64,000 nucleotides of DNA from Gammaproteobacteria bacterium (lineage in GTDB: Bacteria > Pseudomonadota > Gammaproteobacteria > Burkholderiales > Nitrosomonadaceae), in the NCBI GenBank assembly GCA_030431985.1, contig JAUIIB010000002.1:80124-144123 (forward strand). The letters are read 5' to 3'. Below are positions 52,888 to 62,696 of this stretch, in pieces. The translations under genes and the position numbers were made by a program. The notes beneath the pieces are model-generated. The model searched no databases. It saw nothing but the letters and a program-made list of their open reading frames with translations, and was not told where the DNA came from. Every line of letters starts with the position of its first letter. The first letter of the stretch is position 1.

Positions 52888-53790
52888 TTATTTCTTAATA
52901 ACGCGGTGCGTGGTATACCAGAGTGCGCCATTGAAAATGGCAGCGCCTAAAATATTTCCAACTGTGACCGGAATCTGGTTCCACAGCCACCATTCAGAGA
53001 TGGTTACGTTTGCACCTGAGAGTATGCCTAGAGGAAAAACAAACATATTTACAACAGCATGTTCATATCCCAAGGCAAAGAATGTGGCGATAGGCAACCA
53101 TAACAGCATGATCTTTCCAGGAACACTTCTTGAAGCTTTTGCAAAGATTGGGCCTAAACTGACCAGCCAATTGCAGAGAATCCCCATACCTACTGCTGCA
53201 AGCAACCCCATGCCACCGTACTCGGCATAAGACACTTTTTTTTCGGCTATTTGTGCTATTTTAGCCAGCAGCGCTGGTGGTTCGGCTATTCCTCCTTTTG
53301 TTAGTGAGAACCAGACTAAAAAAGCAAAGAAAATACCACCGAGAAGATTTCCCAAAAAAGTCCAGCCCCAGTTTCTAAATAAACCAGCTAGTTGAACACG
53401 TCCCGCTAGCACACCTATGGACATGATTGAAAATCCCCCGGTAACCATTTCAAGTCCCAGGAACAGCATCATCACAAAACCGACAGGAAAAATCAGCCCT
53501 GCTGCTGCAAGGGGCCACCCGACAGTTACTAAAGAAACTGAAAGAAGTACTGCATAAGCTAAAAAAGGTGTGCAGAGAAAACCGCGAGTTAGTATTTGCG
53601 GAACTGAAAATGTGTCTTTCTTCGCGGCATCCTCTACACATAAATTTCCCATTACCGCTGGCAGCACCTGGTCGTCAATTGTCAGCGCTGGCGGAGGGGC
53701 GGGAGAAGAAGCAGAATGTGTCTGCGTCGGAGGGGTGTTGGGTGTAGGGTTATCTTGCTGACTTGGCTCACTATCGATAGATTGGTTCAT
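52888..53790 (-). CDS. Formate/nitrite transporter family channel (FocA/NirC type)
   Basis: A 300-residue FNT-family pentameric channel protein with six membrane helices. The conserved central histidine is in FFALGYEHAVVNMFVFPLG near 230-245. LGLEMVTGGFSIMSIGVLAG is the half-helix region near 105-125. The N-terminal 40 residues are a Pro/Ser/Thr-rich cytoplasmic tail not typical for FocA or NirC. AAGGAGG lies 6 nt before ATG 53790. Next to cynS it may carry nitrite, formate, or perhaps cyanate or bicarbonate; the last two are inference. Confidence 0.88.
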   Translation of the reverse strand: MNQSIDSEPSQQDNPTPNTPPTQTHSASSPAPPPALTIDDQVLPAVMGNLCVEDAAKKDTFSVPQILTRGFLCTPFLAYAVLLSVSLVTVGWPLAAAGLIFPVGFVMMLFLGLEMVTGGFSIMSIGVLAGRVQLAGLFRNWGWTFLGNLLGGIFFAFLVWFSLTKGGIAEPPALLAKIAQIAEKKVSYAEYGGMGLLAAVGMGILCNWLVSLGPIFAKASRSVPGKIMLLWLPIATFFALGYEHAVVNMFVFPLGILSGANVTISEWWLWNQIPVTVGNILGAAIFNGALWYTTHRVIKK

Positions 53791-54540
53791 ACATAACCTC
53801 CTTATTTTGAGTATTAGAGGGTTAATAAATCGTTTTATGATATAAATATATGTTGCTAAAGCATGTTCAAATTGGGTTTAATTGACCCAGCAGATTGAAG
53901 TTTTTATGTCTCATTCCGATTATTTCTCTGCTCAGATTAATTCCATTTCTTGAATATCTCACTATTACTGTTAGATATATATCAAGATTTATGCCAATTA
54001 CTAACATACTGATTATTTAATAATTACCAGTGTGCTTCAGTACCAAAAATTTATTATTCGCAATTTTTTGCGTGAATTATTCTCAATAAACTGTGAACAA
54101 ATGATAAATGCATTGCTGTTTAGTCCAGGAAAAAGAATTGATGACGATATAGAACCACCAGCCATCAGTGAAAAGTCGTAAAAGTTGTTTGCAGAACGTT
54201 ATTGTTACTGATAGAGCGTTCATGCTCGACCGATTTGAATGCCGGCTGTGTAGAAGGAAGTGGTCAATAAATCCGTTTTATTCGTGGATATATCCCCTCT
54301 TTCTGCTTATGCCTGCTAGTTTGATTAGCACCTAAATTATTAGCTCTAAATTAGGTTTTTGTCACGTGTGGTTATTAATCACAACTGAAATAAATCAGAT
54401 TATTTCATGTAAATTATTAATCTGTGTCATTTTAGTTATTATTATGATGATGTATTGCCATATTTCTCACAGGGTTGTTATAATCAAAATCATAATTCCG
54501 GTTTTTTCAAAGATTGGCTTTTGAGGTCAATTCAAATTGC

Positions 54541-54556
54541 CCCTGTATATACAGGG
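54541..54556. promoter_or_regulatory. 16-bp perfect palindrome
   Basis: CCCTGTATATACAGGG is fully self-complementary, 166 bp before the sigma54 activator start. Its form fits a dimeric regulator site; the regulator is unknown. Confidence 0.5.
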
Positions 54557-54678
54557 CCCATTTCTTGCTTTGAAGCATCAAGAATGTTCATGATATCTTG
54601 AATTAGCAAGTACAAATCCTATGCTAATAAGTTAACATATTGATTAAATGATTTATTCTAGTATTAATAATTTAAGAT

Positions 54679-54717
54679 TCACAATTTATTGCAATAATCA
54701 TTTGCAATAAATTGTGA
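54679..54717. promoter_or_regulatory. 16-bp inverted repeat abutting the activator start codon
   Basis: TCACAATTTATTGCAA (54679-54694) and TTGCAATAAATTGTGA (54702-54717) are perfect inverted copies with a 7-nt spacer. The right arm ends 4 nt before ATG 54722, where a ribosome site should be. It may be an autoregulatory operator, or an mRNA hairpin that limits translation. Confidence 0.6.
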
Positions 54718-54721
54718 TTTT

Positions 54722-56587
54722 ATGGCGATGATGACCACTTTTAAAGATTTGACTCAAGATTCGCCTTGGTTTATTGCGTTAGTGGATGACGCATTGGTTT
54801 GTCGTGATCTCAATAAAGTCGGACGCGAATATTTAGGGCTAACTGTTTCTGAAACAGTAGAAATACCTATATCAGAGTTGTTTGCCCATGATACCGAATC
54901 CGTTCTTATGGAACATATCCAAAGGGTTATCCGTAAAGGTGATACGATTAGAGGGTTATCAGTATCGCGCGTAGTTGATAAAACTACACCGGCACACCAG
55001 GGATTATTGTCGGCATGGCGAATGCAACAGGCTCATGATAAGGGAGTTTGGGCATTATTGCTGGTGACAGATACTACTGAATATAACCAGCTTTGTATCG
55101 AACTATATCGATTGCAAACAACGCATCAATTGATCCTTAATTCAGCCGGAGAGGGAATTTATGGTGTCGATGATCAAGGCAATACCACTTTTATTAATGA
55201 AGCAGCCACCAAAATTCTCGGATGGCGCGTTGAGGATGTGCTTGGAAAATCGTTACACGATATCCTGCATCATTCTCACCCGAATGGGTCACCTTATCCA
55301 AGTGACGAATGCCCAATTTATGCTGCATTTAAAGATGGGAAGGTTCATCAAATAGATGATGAAGTTTTTTGGCGTCCCGATGGAACAGCGGTACCGGTAG
55401 AGTATACAAGTACACCAATTCGGGAGGACGGCATACTCAAAGGCGCGGTCGTGGTTTTTCGGGATATTACCGAGCGTAATAAAAACAAAAAACAACGTGA
55501 AGAAGCTTATGAACAAATTAAAAAGCTAAAAGAACTGCTCGAACATGAACGTGATTACCTGCGAGATGAGATTAATGTTACCGTCAATTTCGGTGAAATC
55601 ATTGGGGAAAGTCAAGCCTTAAAACGGACACTGGCCCAGATAGAAGCTGTTGCTAGCACACCGGCCAGCGTGTTAATTTTAGGTGAATCCGGTGTTGGTA
55701 AAGAGATGGTCGCGCGTGCCATTCATGCGAACAGTTCCAGAGCAAGCAAATCGCTCGTCAAGGTAAACTGTGCGTCGATTCCTAAGGACCTGTTCGAGAG
55801 CGAGTTTTTTGGACATGTACGGGGATCTTTTACAGGCGCTCATCGTGACCGGGTAGGTCGTATACAGCTCGCAGCTGGCGGCACACTTTTTCTTGATGAA
55901 GTTGGTGAAATTCCGTTGGATTTACAAGGAAAGCTGTTGCGTGCATTACAAGAGCACGAATTTGAACGTGTTGGGGATGATCAAACCGTCAAAGTTGATG
56001 TACGCATAATCGCTGCGACCAACCGCAATTTAAAAGCTGAAGTTGAGGCCGGACGTTTTCGTGAAGATTTATTTTATCGTCTGAGTGTTTTTCCTATTGA
56101 AGTTCCTCCCCTGCGCGAACGTGTAGAAGACATTGGCCCATTGGCTATCCAGTTCTTAAGCAGTATTTGTAAAGAGCTGGGGCGTGATCCCTTATCACTG
56201 ACTCAACACCAACTTGATTGTTTAACTCAATATTCTTGGCCGGGAAATATTAGAGAACTCAAAAACGTTATTGAGCGAGCAATCATACTTACAAAAGGAA
56301 ACCATCTAAAACTTGATCTTGCCATTCCTTGTGAAAAATACGCCGAACAAGTTGTATTATCGAAACCACTTAATAGTGAGGAATTCGTTACAGATGCAGT
56401 TCTCAGAGAGCAAGAGAAAAGAAACATGATCGCTGTTTTAAGACATACAAACTGGCGAATTTCAGGTACTGACGGTGCGGCTGAATTGCTAGGCATAAAA
56501 CCATCAACGCTTACCTATAGAATAAAAGTGTATGGTATCGACAAACCAGGATTACGGTATTCGAAGACAAACACCATTAAGAATTAG
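54722..56587 (+). CDS. PAS-domain sigma54-dependent transcriptional activator
   Basis: A 621-residue enhancer-binding protein. Two PAS-like sensor regions (about 8-130 and 135-265, the second with STPIREDGILKGAVVVFRDI), a linker coiled coil, then the AAA+ domain (about 295-530). Walker A is LGESGVGKEMVARAIH, Walker B GGTLFLDEVGEI, and the arginine region FREDLFYRLSVFPIEVPPLR. A Fis-type helix-turn-helix ends it (GAAELLGIKPSTLTYRIK). The sigma54-contact loop reads GSFTGA instead of GAFTGA. It has no adjacent kinase, so it probably senses a small molecule or redox state through PAS. Targets are not evident. ATG 54722 or 54728/54731 could start translation; none has a ribosome site. Confidence 0.88.
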   Translation: MAMMTTFKDLTQDSPWFIALVDDALVCRDLNKVGREYLGLTVSETVEIPISELFAHDTESVLMEHIQRVIRKGDTIRGLSVSRVVDKTTPAHQGLLSAWRMQQAHDKGVWALLLVTDTTEYNQLCIELYRLQTTHQLILNSAGEGIYGVDDQGNTTFINEAATKILGWRVEDVLGKSLHDILHHSHPNGSPYPSDECPIYAAFKDGKVHQIDDEVFWRPDGTAVPVEYTSTPIREDGILKGAVVVFRDITERNKNKKQREEAYEQIKKLKELLEHERDYLRDEINVTVNFGEIIGESQALKRTLAQIEAVASTPASVLILGESGVGKEMVARAIHANSSRASKSLVKVNCASIPKDLFESEFFGHVRGSFTGAHRDRVGRIQLAAGGTLFLDEVGEIPLDLQGKLLRALQEHEFERVGDDQTVKVDVRIIAATNRNLKAEVEAGRFREDLFYRLSVFPIEVPPLRERVEDIGPLAIQFLSSICKELGRDPLSLTQHQLDCLTQYSWPGNIRELKNVIERAIILTKGNHLKLDLAIPCEKYAEQVVLSKPLNSEEFVTDAVLREQEKRNMIAVLRHTNWRISGTDGAAELLGIKPSTLTYRIKVYGIDKPGLRYSKTNTIKN

Positions 56588-56632
56588 TAGTAGTTCAAAT
56601 TTAATCTGGCATCCTACTCTTTATAAATTGCA

Positions 56633-58018
56633 TCAGCCTCTTCGCCAAGTGGTGCCTTGCGGCCCGTCTTCAAGAATAATGCCTGAATCGGCAAGGCTCT
56701 GGCGTATGGCGTCGGCTTCCGCAAACTGTTTTGATTGCCGCGCTTGCAAACGTTTTTGAATCATATACTCCACCCGGTCGGAAGGTATTATTTCAGTTGC
56801 TGCTTGTGGCGATGATGCCTGTTGCAAGTAGGATTGCGGTGTTTGCTGCAGCAATCCCAGTACACCGCCAAGGGATTTCAGTAAAGCGGCATTATCTGCG
56901 GATTGTGTTTTATTAACCGTATTGGCAAGTTCAAACAAGACCGCGATCGCCTCAGGCGTGTTGAAATCATCATCCATTGCCGCTTTAAAAGCTTGCGCGG
57001 ATTCACCACTCCAATCTATTTCGTAGCTTTCGTCAACCACAATATCTTTTAAAGCAATATATAAGCGGTCCAGGGCCAGCTTAGCATCTTTCAGATGTTG
57101 ATCGGAATAATTTAACGGACTACGGTAATGCGCACGCAATATAAAGAAGCGTACAATTTCAGGTTGATAGGTTTTCAATACCTCTCTGACGGTAAAAAAA
57201 TTACCAAGAGATTTAGACATTTTTTCGCTATCAACTCGCACAAAGCCGTTATGCATCCAGTAATTAACAAACGGGTGTTCATGAGCTCCTTCACTTTGGG
57301 CAATTTCATTTTCATGATGTGGAAATTGTAAATCTTGGCCGCCGCCATGAATATCAAACTGCTCGCCGAGGAAGCGTTCACTCATCGCTGAGCATTCAAT
57401 ATGCCAACCCGGCCGCCCTCCTCCCCAAGGCGATTCCCAAAAAGGCTCCCCGGGTTTGGCGGACTTCCATAATACAAAATCTAATGGGTCTTTCTTGTTA
57501 GTATCGACTTCAACACGTTCACCCGCACGCAAATCCTCCAACGATTTACCGGATAATTTGCCATAGTTCGGAAAGTGGCGAACGGCAAAATATACATCGC
57601 CGTTGTCAGCCGCATACGCTAAAGATTTTTTTACCAGCGTATTAATCATGGCCACCATATTTTCAACGTACTGGGTTGCACGTGGTTCGTGAGTCGGCTG
57701 ATCAACACCCAAAGCAGCAGCATCTTCCTGCATCGCCTGTATAAAGCGGTTTGTCAAAACATCAATAGTTTCATTATTTTCAGCGGCACGTTGAATAATT
57801 TTATCGTCGATATCGGTAACGTTACGGACATAAACCACTTCGAATCCACATGCTTTCAGCCACCGTGTAACCATATCAAAAACTACCAGCACGCGCGCAT
57901 GTCCCAGATGACAGTAGTCATATACGGTCATGCCGCACACATAAATTTTCACCTTTCCAGGCGTTAAAGGTACAAAGTCCTGTTTTTCACGTGCTTGCGT
58001 ATTGTAGATTTTCAACAT
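56633..58018 (-). CDS. cysS: Cysteinyl-tRNA synthetase
   Basis: A class I synthetase of 461 residues. [20 protein letters not shown] holds the zinc cysteine and the HIGH-like motif (HLGH). GWHIECSAM and [20 protein letters not shown] hold the other zinc ligands, and KMSKSLGNF is the KMSKS loop near 268. The start is ATG 58018. It converges on the sigma54 activator gene with 45 bp between, where no clear terminator was seen. Confidence 0.97.
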   Translation of the reverse strand: MLKIYNTQAREKQDFVPLTPGKVKIYVCGMTVYDYCHLGHARVLVVFDMVTRWLKACGFEVVYVRNVTDIDDKIIQRAAENNETIDVLTNRFIQAMQEDAAALGVDQPTHEPRATQYVENMVAMINTLVKKSLAYAADNGDVYFAVRHFPNYGKLSGKSLEDLRAGERVEVDTNKKDPLDFVLWKSAKPGEPFWESPWGGGRPGWHIECSAMSERFLGEQFDIHGGGQDLQFPHHENEIAQSEGAHEHPFVNYWMHNGFVRVDSEKMSKSLGNFFTVREVLKTYQPEIVRFFILRAHYRSPLNYSDQHLKDAKLALDRLYIALKDIVVDESYEIDWSGESAQAFKAAMDDDFNTPEAIAVLFELANTVNKTQSADNAALLKSLGGVLGLLQQTPQSYLQQASSPQAATEIIPSDRVEYMIQKRLQARQSKQFAEADAIRQSLADSGIILEDGPQGTTWRRG

Positions 58019-58163
58019 GCGAGAAGTCGATATAATTGTAGTAAGCCTGCCTTATTGGTAAAATTCAGATCGCGCTGAATTGCGTCAGAAAATTTCCGGG
58101 GAGTATAACATAACGAACAACCGTTAATTCTCTGTCTTTTTAACAACCCATATAGGATATCGA

Positions 58164-58757
58164 ATGCGTTTTACACAGCTTTTTGTAGCCGTTATTTTCA
58201 TCTTCTGGAGCATGGTGTGTGTCGCTGATACTGCTCCCCAGGTGTTGATGAAAACCAACCTTGGAAACATAACGCTGGAACTCTATCCTGATAAAGCACC
58301 CGAAACGGTGAAGAATTTTTTACGCTATGTTAATGACGATTTTTACAGCAATACGATTTTTCATCGCGTAATTGGTAATTTTATGATTCAAGGTGGCGGC
58401 TTTGATACGGCATTCAATCAGAAATCCACACACCCTCCGGTTAAGAATGAGGCTGATAATGGTCTTAAAAACGAAATTGGCACCATCGCCATGGCGCGTA
58501 CCTCTGATCCGCATTCAGCAACGGCTCAGTTTTTCATTAATGTTGCCAACAATGCTTTCCTGAATTTTTCAGCGCCCACCGCTAGGGGGTACGGTTATAC
58601 CGTTTTCGGTAAAGTCATTGACGGCATGGACATCGTATCTCAAATTGCAAAGGCTTCAACTGGCTCGGGCGGTCCTTTTCCGGGCGACGTGCCTAAGGAT
58701 ATGATTATTATCGAGGCTGTTTCGGTACTCACCCCTGTCGCTGAACCCAATAAATAA
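58164..58757 (+). CDS. ppiA: Periplasmic peptidyl-prolyl cis-trans isomerase (cyclophilin)
   Basis: A 197-residue cyclophilin with signal peptide ([20 protein letters not shown] ending ADT). Cyclophilin core motifs are [35 protein letters not shown] and [15 protein letters not shown]. The catalytic arginine is in FHRV. It assists folding in the periplasm. It stands 20 bp before a cytoplasmic paralogue (ppiB), so the pair is a tandem duplication with split location. AGGAT precedes ATG 58164. Confidence 0.94.
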   Translation: MRFTQLFVAVIFIFWSMVCVADTAPQVLMKTNLGNITLELYPDKAPETVKNFLRYVNDDFYSNTIFHRVIGNFMIQGGGFDTAFNQKSTHPPVKNEADNGLKNEIGTIAMARTSDPHSATAQFFINVANNAFLNFSAPTARGYGYTVFGKVIDGMDIVSQIAKASTGSGGPFPGDVPKDMIIIEAVSVLTPVAEPNK

Positions 58758-58777
58758 TAACAATAATAGGTAATACC

Positions 58778-59269
58778 ATGATCAAACTGACAACAAACCA
58801 CGGTGAAATTATTCTTGAACTTGACGAGGAGAAAGCGCCGGAAACAGTACAAAACTTTTTAAACTATGTATCAAATGGATTTTATGACAATACCATTTTT
58901 CATCGTGTTATCGATGATTTCATGATACAAGGCGGTGGCTTTGAAACAGGAATGAAACAGAAAAAAACCAATCCACCTATCCAAAATGAAGCGGCCAATG
59001 GTTTGAAAAATGATGTTTATACAATTGCCATGGCCAGAACAGCAGATGTGCACTCAGCAACGTCGCAATTCTTTATTAATGTGGCCAGCAACGGTTTTCT
59101 TAACTACAAGGAACCGACAACGCAAGGTTTCGGTTATTGCGTTTTCGGCAAAGTAATTGAAGGTCAGGAAGTTGTTGATAAAATCAAGAAAGTTAATACA
59201 GGCGACCGTAGCGGTCATCAAAATGTGCCGCTGGAAGATGTAGTAATAGAAAAAGCTGAAGTGATTTAA
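58778..59269 (+). CDS. ppiB: Cytoplasmic peptidyl-prolyl cis-trans isomerase B
   Basis: A 163-residue cyclophilin without a signal peptide. [38 protein letters not shown] and [17 protein letters not shown] are the family motifs. It is very similar to the exported cyclophilin just upstream, which points to tandem duplication. It converges on metZ with 25 bp between. Confidence 0.95.
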   Translation: MIKLTTNHGEIILELDEEKAPETVQNFLNYVSNGFYDNTIFHRVIDDFMIQGGGFETGMKQKKTNPPIQNEAANGLKNDVYTIAMARTADVHSATSQFFINVASNGFLNYKEPTTQGFGYCVFGKVIEGQEVVDKIKKVNTGDRSGHQNVPLEDVVIEKAEVI

Positions 59270-59294
59270 GGCTACAATATATAAGTTAATTGGC

Positions 59295-60473
59295 CTAACC
59301 AAGTCCCCTTACCAGATCGGCCTTGATATCTTCGATGGCTTCAAGGCCAACGGCTAATCGTAATAAACCGTCGCTGATACCGGCAGCATCACGCGCTTCC
59401 TGGCTGATTCTGCCATGCGTTGTTGTTGCCGGATGGGTCAGTGTTGTTTTAACATCTCCCAGGTTAGCTGTAATTGATACCAGCTGTGTGCTGTCGATGA
59501 CTCGCCAGGCAGCTTCTTTATCCCCTTTAACTTCAAAGGAAACAATCCCTCCGCCTGAGCGTTGCTGTCGCATAGCCAGCTGATGTTGTTGATGGGACGC
59601 TAAGCCCGGATAAAAAACCCGCTCAACATTGGGGTGTGATTCCAACCATTGCGCTATTTGCAAAGCATTTTTTGAATGGGCGTCCATACGGATGTTGAGC
59701 GTTTCCAGCCCTTTTAAAATGATCCAAGCGTTAAAGGCACTTAAAGTGGGACCTGCCGTGCGCAGAAATCCATAAACGCCTCCATCCATCATGAGTTCAC
59801 GGTTTCCTAACACTGCACCACCCAGCACCCTGCCCTGACCATCCAGATATTTCGTTGCAGAATGGATGACAATATCTGCACCCAGTTCGAGTGGTTTTTG
59901 CAAAATAGGCGTACAAAAACAGTTATCAATAACCAGCCATGCTTTCGACTGCTTCGCTAATGCTGACAATTCCGCGATATCTGAAATTTCTGTAAGCGGA
60001 TTAGATGGGGTTTCAAGGAAAAACAACTTGGTATTTTGTCTGACCGCATTACGCCAGGCATCAACCTCTGTTGCTGATACAAATGTTGTATGAACATCAA
60101 ATTTTTTTAGGATGTTATTAAATAAATTAACGGTAGCGCCAAATATACTTTGCGAGGCAACTATATGGTCGCCAGCAGACAGCAATCCCATAACGCAGGC
60201 CATAATTGCGGACATACCGCTGGATGTAGCTACACAGGTTTCTGCACCTTCCATGGCTGCTAGCCGCTCTTCAAATGCCGTTACTGTCGGATTAGTAAAG
60301 CGTGAATAAATATTGCCAGATTCTTCTCCAGAGAATCGTGCCGCGGCCTGTTGCGCATTGTCAAAAACAAAACTGGATGTTAAATAAATTGCTTCAGAGT
60401 GCTCATTAAACTGGCTGCGATGTATTCCAGTTCGTAATGCGCATGTTTCGGATTTGTATTGATCATCAGGCAT
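59295..60473 (-). CDS. metZ: O-succinylhomoserine sulfhydrylase MetZ
   Basis: A PLP enzyme of the Cys/Met-metabolism family, 392 residues. It makes homocysteine from O-succinylhomoserine and sulfide. Motifs: IYSRFTNPTVTAFEERLAAM, VATSSGMSAIMACVMGLLSA, and the PLP lysine in IHSATKYLDGQGRVLGGAV near 205. YKSETCALRTGIHRSQFNEH at the start and the purF neighbourhood match proteobacterial MetZ rather than MetB. It uses homoserine made by Hom at the left of the window. Confidence 0.93.
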   Translation of the reverse strand: MPDDQYKSETCALRTGIHRSQFNEHSEAIYLTSSFVFDNAQQAAARFSGEESGNIYSRFTNPTVTAFEERLAAMEGAETCVATSSGMSAIMACVMGLLSAGDHIVASQSIFGATVNLFNNILKKFDVHTTFVSATEVDAWRNAVRQNTKLFFLETPSNPLTEISDIAELSALAKQSKAWLVIDNCFCTPILQKPLELGADIVIHSATKYLDGQGRVLGGAVLGNRELMMDGGVYGFLRTAGPTLSAFNAWIILKGLETLNIRMDAHSKNALQIAQWLESHPNVERVFYPGLASHQQHQLAMRQQRSGGGIVSFEVKGDKEAAWRVIDSTQLVSITANLGDVKTTLTHPATTTHGRISQEARDAAGISDGLLRLAVGLEAIEDIKADLVRGLG

Positions 60474-60536
60474 ACACTGCTCCTGAAAAAACTTGATGAA
60501 AATGATATTTTAACAACACGATATAGGAAGCGACCT

Positions 60537-62045
60537 TTAATCCGATACGGTCAGGCTTAAGTCAAGCTGAGTTTTTATTGATGACTGCCTGGTGCTGCTT
60601 TTGCGTTCTAATGTATCTAAATATTCGGGCGTCACATTGCCTACAATGTAGTCCCCATTAAAACAGGAGGTTTCAAAATGAGATAGAGTTGGGTTAATTT
60701 TAGAGACAGCCTCGATCAGTGCATCCAAATCCTGAAAAATCAGATAATCTGCGCCGATTTCCCGGCATATTGCTTCGGTATCGCATCCGGTTGCAATCAA
60801 TTCTTTGCGTGTCGGCATGTCGATACCGTATACATTGGGAAATCTTACCGGTGGTGCCGCTGAAGCAAAATAAATCTTATTGGCACCAGCATCCCGGGCC
60901 ATCTGAACGATTTCGCGGCTTGTTGTCCCTCGCACGATTGAATCGTCAACCAGCAACACGTTCTTGCCCTTAAACTCGATACTCATTGCATTTAATTTTT
61001 GACGCACGGATTTCCTGCGTTGCTGCTGCCCCGGCATAATGAATGTACGTCCGACATAGCGATTTTTGATTAAGCCTTCACGAAAATCGACACCAAGTTG
61101 ATTGGCTAGCTGTAGAGCGCTCGGCCGACTCGAGTCGGGTATCGGAATAACGACGTCAATATCAAGGTGGCGCATGGACTGAGTAATTTTTTCCGCCAAT
61201 GCATCACCCATATTCAGCCGTGTCTCGTAAACGGAAACGCCATCGATCACCGAATCCGGTCTGGCCAAATACACATACTCGAAAATACATGGATTCAGAC
61301 TGGCATGCTCTGCACATTGTTTACTGAAAAAATTACCCGATTCATCAATGAAAATCGCTTCTCCGGGTGCAACATCACGAATCAAACGGAATCCAAGCGT
61401 ATCCAACGCTACACTTTCCGACGCTACCAGATATTCGGTACCGTTATCCGTTTCTATCGTACCGAATACTAACGGACGAATACCATGTGGATCGCGAAAC
61501 GCCAAAAGACCGTATCCCGCAATCATGGCAACGACTGCATAAGCACCTTCACAACGCTTATGAACACCACTGACCGCAGTAAAAATTATTTCAGGATCGA
61601 GGTGACAATTACCCGAACTCTCTTGTAGTTCATGCGCCAGTACATTTAATAATACTTCTGAATCCGAGTGTGTATTGACGTGGCGCAGATCTGTCCGAAA
61701 CAATTCTTCCGTCAATTTATCTGAATTAGTCAGGTTTCCGTTATGGCCCAGCACGATGCCAAAGGGTGAGTTCACATAAAATGGTTGCGCTTCCGCCGGC
61801 GATTTAGATGAACCTGAAGTCGGGTAGCGCACATGTCCAACCCCCATATTTCCCTGCAGTGCAAACATATTTCGTGTACGAAAAACATCGCGTACTAACC
61901 CCATCCCTTTGTGCATATGAAACGTGCTGCCTTGGGCTGTAACAATGCCGCCTGCATCCTGCCCTCGATGCTGTAACATCAACAAACCGTCATACAGTAG
62001 CTGATTAGCTGGCGATTTTGCGACAATCCCTAGAACGCCACACAT
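60537..62045 (-). CDS. purF: Amidophosphoribosyltransferase PurF
   Basis: The first step of purine synthesis: glutamine plus PRPP to phosphoribosylamine. 502 residues. The Ntn glutaminase nucleophile is Cys2 ([20 protein letters not shown]). [16 protein letters not shown] and LGHNGNLTN belong to the glutaminase domain. The PRPP site [19 protein letters not shown] lies near 365. The short form without an N-terminal propeptide, as in E. coli. It follows cvpA on the same strand by 69 bp. Confidence 0.97.
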   Translation of the reverse strand: MCGVLGIVAKSPANQLLYDGLLMLQHRGQDAGGIVTAQGSTFHMHKGMGLVRDVFRTRNMFALQGNMGVGHVRYPTSGSSKSPAEAQPFYVNSPFGIVLGHNGNLTNSDKLTEELFRTDLRHVNTHSDSEVLLNVLAHELQESSGNCHLDPEIIFTAVSGVHKRCEGAYAVVAMIAGYGLLAFRDPHGIRPLVFGTIETDNGTEYLVASESVALDTLGFRLIRDVAPGEAIFIDESGNFFSKQCAEHASLNPCIFEYVYLARPDSVIDGVSVYETRLNMGDALAEKITQSMRHLDIDVVIPIPDSSRPSALQLANQLGVDFREGLIKNRYVGRTFIMPGQQQRRKSVRQKLNAMSIEFKGKNVLLVDDSIVRGTTSREIVQMARDAGANKIYFASAAPPVRFPNVYGIDMPTRKELIATGCDTEAICREIGADYLIFQDLDALIEAVSKINPTLSHFETSCFNGDYIVGNVTPEYLDTLERKSSTRQSSIKTQLDLSLTVSD

Positions 62046-62114
62046 AGTGACTCCGTCAATTCAATTTTAGATAACACAAAGCAACAACAGTATGCCTTTC
62101 CCAGATATTCAATC

Positions 62115-62609
62115 CTATTTCTCATAACTAATCCGACTTGATAGCTCATCAGGCAACCAAGGTAAAATTTCCATTGCCATCACTTCCAGTGGAGGACTCA
62201 ATAATGCCTGCCGCCACATCGATTGTTTCGGCAAAGCTGTCAGGCCTGCAATCAAAACCAGAACCATTACTATAATCAACGCCCGCGCACTGCCAAAGAA
62301 AGCACCCAGTATTCTATCAATAAAACCCAGGCCGACATTCTTAATCAGTGTATTAAGTAACGAAGTAATTAATACTGTAACAATTAAGGTTGCAATAAAA
62401 ACCAATACAAAAGAAGCAATAAGCCGCATAGATTCACCACTGATCTCTGAGGGAATATAGGGCTCAAAATAATGTGCATACGTACTTGCCGCGATAAAAG
62501 CAATGATCCAACCCGCAATCGATAAAACCTCGCGTACCAGTCCGCGTACAATACTTAAAATAATCGATATAAGAAAGATAGCCAGAACGATGTAATCAAA
62601 AACAGTCAT
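62115..62609 (-). CDS. cvpA: CvpA family inner-membrane protein
   Basis: A 164-residue protein with four membrane helices: VFDYIVLAIFLISIILSIVR, IAGWIIAFIAASTYAH, IASFVLVFIATLIVTVLITS, and ARALIIVMVLVLIAGLTAL. GLGFIDRILGAFFGSARALI is the family signature. CvpA is needed for colicin V production and tolerance to some envelope stress; its biochemical role is unclear. It sits between the SPOR protein gene and purF in the classical folC-dedD-cvpA-purF order. Confidence 0.92.
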   Translation of the reverse strand: MTVFDYIVLAIFLISIILSIVRGLVREVLSIAGWIIAFIAASTYAHYFEPYIPSEISGESMRLIASFVLVFIATLIVTVLITSLLNTLIKNVGLGFIDRILGAFFGSARALIIVMVLVLIAGLTALPKQSMWRQALLSPPLEVMAMEILPWLPDELSSRISYEK

Positions 62610-62696
62610 TGAAATGAAAGCCGAATTTAATTGATTTACTATTCAATCCAATGTTTCAAAAAGCGATTACCTGAAAACATGACTCAATCCACCCAA

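Larger units (their letters stand above)
53791..54721. other. Long gene-free divergent region with palindromes
   Basis: 931 bp between the FNT gene (-) and the sigma54 activator gene (+), AT-rich with two marked inverted repeats (54541-54556 and 54679-54717). A 26-codon frame at 54101 is the only short protein-like stretch and is not called. On the minus strand I found no GG-N10-GC sigma54 promoter facing the FNT gene. Confidence 0.5.

Noticed and set aside
53791..54721. Sigma54 (-24/-12) promoter for the FNT-cynS genes, expected because a sigma54 activator lies nearby
   Set aside because: Every CC on the plus strand was checked for GC 10 bp before it; the closest case has 11 bp and no further match.
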